In this document: positions 20,884-23,285 of the stretch, in pieces
Layout: each line of letters opens with the position of its first letter
How positions within the stretch are numbered: the first letter of the stretch is position 1
Program-made: the position numbers and the translations under genes
The notes under the pieces: generated by a model
What the model was told of the DNA's origin: nothing
The model's input: only the letters and a program-made list of their open reading frames with translations
Databases searched by the model: none
From: an uncultured Coriobacteriaceae bacterium
Lineage (GTDB): Bacteria > Actinomycetota > Coriobacteriia > Coriobacteriales > Atopobiaceae
Assembly (NCBI GenBank): GCA_900543875.1
Contig: UQSV01000028.1
Location: 1-23,285, forward strand
Length of the DNA: 23,285 nt
Direction: 5' to 3'

Positions 20884-21882
20884 CTACTGCAGGGCGGCGA
20901 GCGCGTGGCGGGCCGCGCCCAGCAGGCCGGCCGCGTTGCCTAGGGTCGCCACGCGGATGGGCGTCTCGGCGCATCCCGGGATCACGAACTCGCGGTAGGC
21001 GTCGACGCACGTCTGGCCAAAGGTGTCCCAACCGCCGCACATGCCGCCGCCCAGGACGAAGGCGTCGGGGTCAACCGTGACGGCGAGCGCGGCGAGGGCG
21101 CGGGCGAGGATGGTGCCCAGACGCTCGCAGGCGCGCTTGGCCTGCGCGTTTCCGCCGCGTGCGGCCTCAAAGACGGCGAGCGCGTCGGTGGCGTGGGCAA
21201 TCTCGACCTCGGCCGCGCCGCACGTGGCGCACTCCTCGCGATAGAGGCGGATGAGGCCGCGGGCCGAGGCGTACTGCTCGAGACAGCCGCGCCGGCCGCA
21301 GCCGCAGGCCTCGGTCTCCTCGAAGTTCATGCACAGGTGGCCAATCTCGCCGGCCGCGCCGTGGACGCCCGCGATCACGCGGCCGCCAATGACCACGCCG
21401 CCGCCCACGCCGGTGCCTAGCGTGAGCATCACGAGGCTGTCGGCGCCCGCACCCGCGCCCACCCAGGTCTCGCCCAGGGCCGCGGCGTTTGCGTCGTTGA
21501 TCGTGGCGATGCGCGCGCTGGGGAAGGCCTGTGCGAGGGCCTCGCGCAGGCCGTCGAGGTCGAGCGTGATGTTGGGCGCCATCGCGAGCGTGCCGTCCTC
21601 GAGCACCACGCCGGGCACGTCGAGGCCAATGCCCGCGACCGCGCTGGCCTCGATGCCCGCACCCTTGGCGAGCCCGACCGCGGCGTTGCTCACGCGGCCC
21701 AGCGCCTCGGCACCCTCGAGCGCGCCGGTGGGAACCTTGGTCTGGGCGATGATCTCGCCGCGCTGCGTCACGACGCCCATCTTGACGCTCGTGCCGCCCA
21801 CGTCGATGCCAATGACAACCGGTCCTGCCTCGCGTGCGGGAACCGCCTCGAGCGCGTCGTCGATGTCCTCGATCTGTGCCAT
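20884..21882 (-). CDS. ROK-family glucokinase/sugar kinase
   Basis: The 332-residue protein has the ROK pattern: ATP-binding IGIDVGGTSVKMGVV near 24-38, catalytic Asp in INDANAAALGE, GTGVGGGVV, the substrate motif HGAAGEIGH, and the zinc site CGCGRRGCLEQYAS. LGGGMCGG is in the C-terminal ATP lobe. The start at 21882 is chosen because AGAGGGG lies just upstream; an ATG at 21906 is in frame but has no ribosome site. ROK kinases with this zinc motif phosphorylate glucose, N-acetylglucosamine or related hexoses. No DNA-binding domain is present, so it is an enzyme rather than a ROK repressor. Exact sugar is not certain. Confidence 0.9.
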   Translation of the reverse strand: MAQIEDIDDALEAVPAREAGPVVIGIDVGGTSVKMGVVTQRGEIIAQTKVPTGALEGAEALGRVSNAAVGLAKGAGIEASAVAGIGLDVPGVVLEDGTLAMAPNITLDLDGLREALAQAFPSARIATINDANAAALGETWVGAGAGADSLVMLTLGTGVGGGVVIGGRVIAGVHGAAGEIGHLCMNFEETEACGCGRRGCLEQYASARGLIRLYREECATCGAAEVEIAHATDALAVFEAARGGNAQAKRACERLGTILARALAALAVTVDPDAFVLGGGMCGGWDTFGQTCVDAYREFVIPGCAETPIRVATLGNAAGLLGAARHALAALQ

Positions 21883-22080
21883 GATGCCCCTCTGCTTCGA
21901 AGTCATAGTGTTCTGATGGTACGGCCTGTCTGCCCCGGTCGTCCGCCTGTCTCGACGGGCGTTGGCTTGGTCGCCGCAGAAGGTTCCATCCTCGTCGGCG
22001 AACGCCTGCCGCCCTTCTCGACTGCCCCCACCGGCGCCCCTCCGCTCACCTCAAGGCGCGGGCGTGTCCGGAAGCGCGGG

Positions 22081-22086
22081 TATACT
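22081..22086 (+). promoter_or_regulatory. dnaX -10 box
   Basis: TATACT lies 38 nt before the dnaX ATG; the -35 region is weak. Confidence 0.45.
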
Positions 22087-22123
22087 TGGTGAGCGCAACC
22101 GCGCCCTAACCCGTGGAGGCAGC

Positions 22124-23285
22124 ATGGAATCGCTCTACCGCAAATACCGCCCGCAGACGTTCGAGCAGGTCGTTGGCCAGTCCCACGTAGTCTCGACGCT
22201 CGAGCGCGCCGTGACCGAGGGCCGCCTCAGCCATGCCTACCTGTTCTGCGGTCCCCGCGGAACGGGCAAGACCACCATGGCCCGCATCCTCGCCAAGGCC
22301 CTTATGTGCGAGCAAGGCGAGGGCCACCTGCCCGACGGCACCTGCGAGGAGTGCCAGCTCATCGCCGCGGGCGAGCACCCCGACGTCTACGAGCTCGATG
22401 CGGCAAGCCGCACGGGCGTCGACAACGTGCGCGAGGAAATCATCAACCGCGTCGACTACGCGCCGGTGCGCGGCCGCTACAAGGTCTACATCATCGACGA
22501 GGTCCACATGCTCACGCCGGCGGCGTTCAATGCGCTGCTCAAGACCCTCGAGGAGCCTCCGGCCCACGTCGTCTTCATCATGTGCACCACGGACCCGCAG
22601 AAGATCCTCGCCACAATCCTCTCGCGCGTCCAGCGCTTCGACTTCCACTCCATCGCCCCCGACGAGATGCGCGCCCACCTTGCCCACGTGTGCGACGAGG
22701 AGGGCTTCACCTACGACGGCGAGGCTCTTGACCTCGTGGTTCGCCATGCCCGCGGCGGCATGCGAGACGCCCTGTCCTCGCTCGAGCAGCTCTCGGTCTT
22801 TGGTGCCGGCAACGTGAGCGTCGAGGCGGCCCGCGACCTTCTGGGCGAGTCGAGCGACTCGGCCCTCTCCGAGGTGTCGCTGGCGCTTGCCCGCCGCGAC
22901 GTTCCCACGCTGTTTGGCAAGGTCGCCGAGCTCGTTGACTCGGGCCGCGACCTGCTGCAGTTCACCCGCGAGTTCGCGAGCCGCGTGCGCGATGCGTACG
23001 TGGTGAGCATCGCGGGCCCCAAGCCCGGCGTGGCGAGCGTGCCCGAGGCCGAGCTTGGCTTGCTCAACGACGAGGCGGCCGCCTATGGCAGCCCCGACAG
23101 GCTTGCACGCGTCCTCACCGTGCTGGGCGACGCCGCGAGCGAGATGCGCACGGCCGTGAACCAGCGCCTCGTGCTCGAGATCGCCCTGACGCGCTGCGCC
23201 CGTCCCGAGAGCGACCTCACCCTTGAGTCCCTGGCCGAGAGGGTCGCGGTGCTCGAGGCAGGCGGGGTTGCCGCCGCCCCCGCGG
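22124..23285 (+). CDS. dnaX: DNA polymerase III subunit gamma/tau (3' partial)
   Basis: The frame from the ATG at 22124 (GGAGG upstream) stays open to the window end, covering 387 residues. It begins MESLYRKYRPQTFEQVVGQ, then Walker A GPRGTGKTT (about 44-52), the zinc module, DELDAASRTGVDNVRE-like text (YELDAASRTGVDNVREE), Walker B VYIIDEVHML, sensor CTTDPQKI, SRVQRFDF and GGMRDALSSLEQ: a canonical clamp-loader AAA+ ATPase with domain III following. The zinc module normally has four Cys; here MC...PDGTCEEC has three, with Asp in the second Cys position. DnaX assembles the sliding-clamp loader at the replication fork. Confidence 0.95.
   Translation, partial: MESLYRKYRPQTFEQVVGQSHVVSTLERAVTEGRLSHAYLFCGPRGTGKTTMARILAKALMCEQGEGHLPDGTCEECQLIAAGEHPDVYELDAASRTGVDNVREEIINRVDYAPVRGRYKVYIIDEVHMLTPAAFNALLKTLEEPPAHVVFIMCTTDPQKILATILSRVQRFDFHSIAPDEMRAHLAHVCDEEGFTYDGEALDLVVRHARGGMRDALSSLEQLSVFGAGNVSVEAARDLLGESSDSALSEVSLALARRDVPTLFGKVAELVDSGRDLLQFTREFASRVRDAYVVSIAGPKPGVASVPEAELGLLNDEAAAYGSPDRLARVLTVLGDAASEMRTAVNQRLVLEIALTRCARPESDLTLESLAERVAVLEAGGVAAAPA

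Noticed and set aside
1..23285. CRISPR arrays, tRNA and rRNA genes, complete insertion sequences
   Set aside because: None recognised by eye; the repeats found are too few or too far apart for CRISPR, and no transposase motifs were seen.

Overview
The window is high-GC DNA with short intergenic gaps and AAAGGAG-type ribosome binding sites. Gene content (a fused double-ATPase ECF module, CaiB/BaiF CoA-transferases, a small bacterial SRP RNA, ROK kinase, DnaX) fits a high-GC Gram-positive gut or oral anaerobe. A Coriobacteriia member (Olsenella/Atopobiaceae/Collinsella type) is my best guess from style, not from a database match.

Layout. 1-1559: 3' part of a membrane-anchored CapA-type metallophosphatase. 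1964-6006 (minus): an operon of a signal-less solute-binding-protein-like protein, two tandem class III CoA-transferases and a MaoC hydratase. 6007-6344: a divergent control region with three near-identical palindromes (TTGGTAGTACCAA type). 6345-11017 (plus): a deoxysugar-type catabolic set of RhaT-family transporter, Gfo/Idh/MocA oxidoreductase, COG3618 lactonase, RhaM-type mutarotase and DHDPS/NAL-type aldolase. 11468-12166 (minus): a FadR-type GntR regulator that probably reads those palindromes. 12560-13726: a class I aminotransferase. 13875-18076: a tryptophan-leader attenuator followed by two ECF S subunits, a fused EcfA and EcfT, best read as a tryptophan ECF importer. 18345-18455: SRP RNA, then a DedA protein. 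19422-20740: decayed DNA holding a twice-frameshifted DUF2798 gene, an MFS stub and a candidate structured RNA. 20884-21882 (minus): ROK glucokinase. 22124-end: dnaX, running off the window.

How the genes work together. The plus-strand set can import a deoxysugar, equilibrate its anomers, oxidise it to a lactone, open the lactone and cleave a 2-keto-3-deoxy acid, but no aldonate dehydratase is present. The divergent operon offers CoA activation plus a MaoC dehydratase under the same operators, which suggests (inference) that the missing dehydration could occur on a CoA thioester. Separately, the WWW leader peptide, an 11-bp antiterminator and a terminator with a T6 tract give a complete ribosome-mediated attenuator upstream of TrpP-like ECF S subunits.

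Two repeat families stand out. One is a 57-bp palindromic element with CCTAGG ends and a fixed central TCCGCTAA box, present three times at identical length. The other is a 29-bp GGGGACA...TGTCCCC element placed 2-4 nt after two stop codons in the sense orientation.
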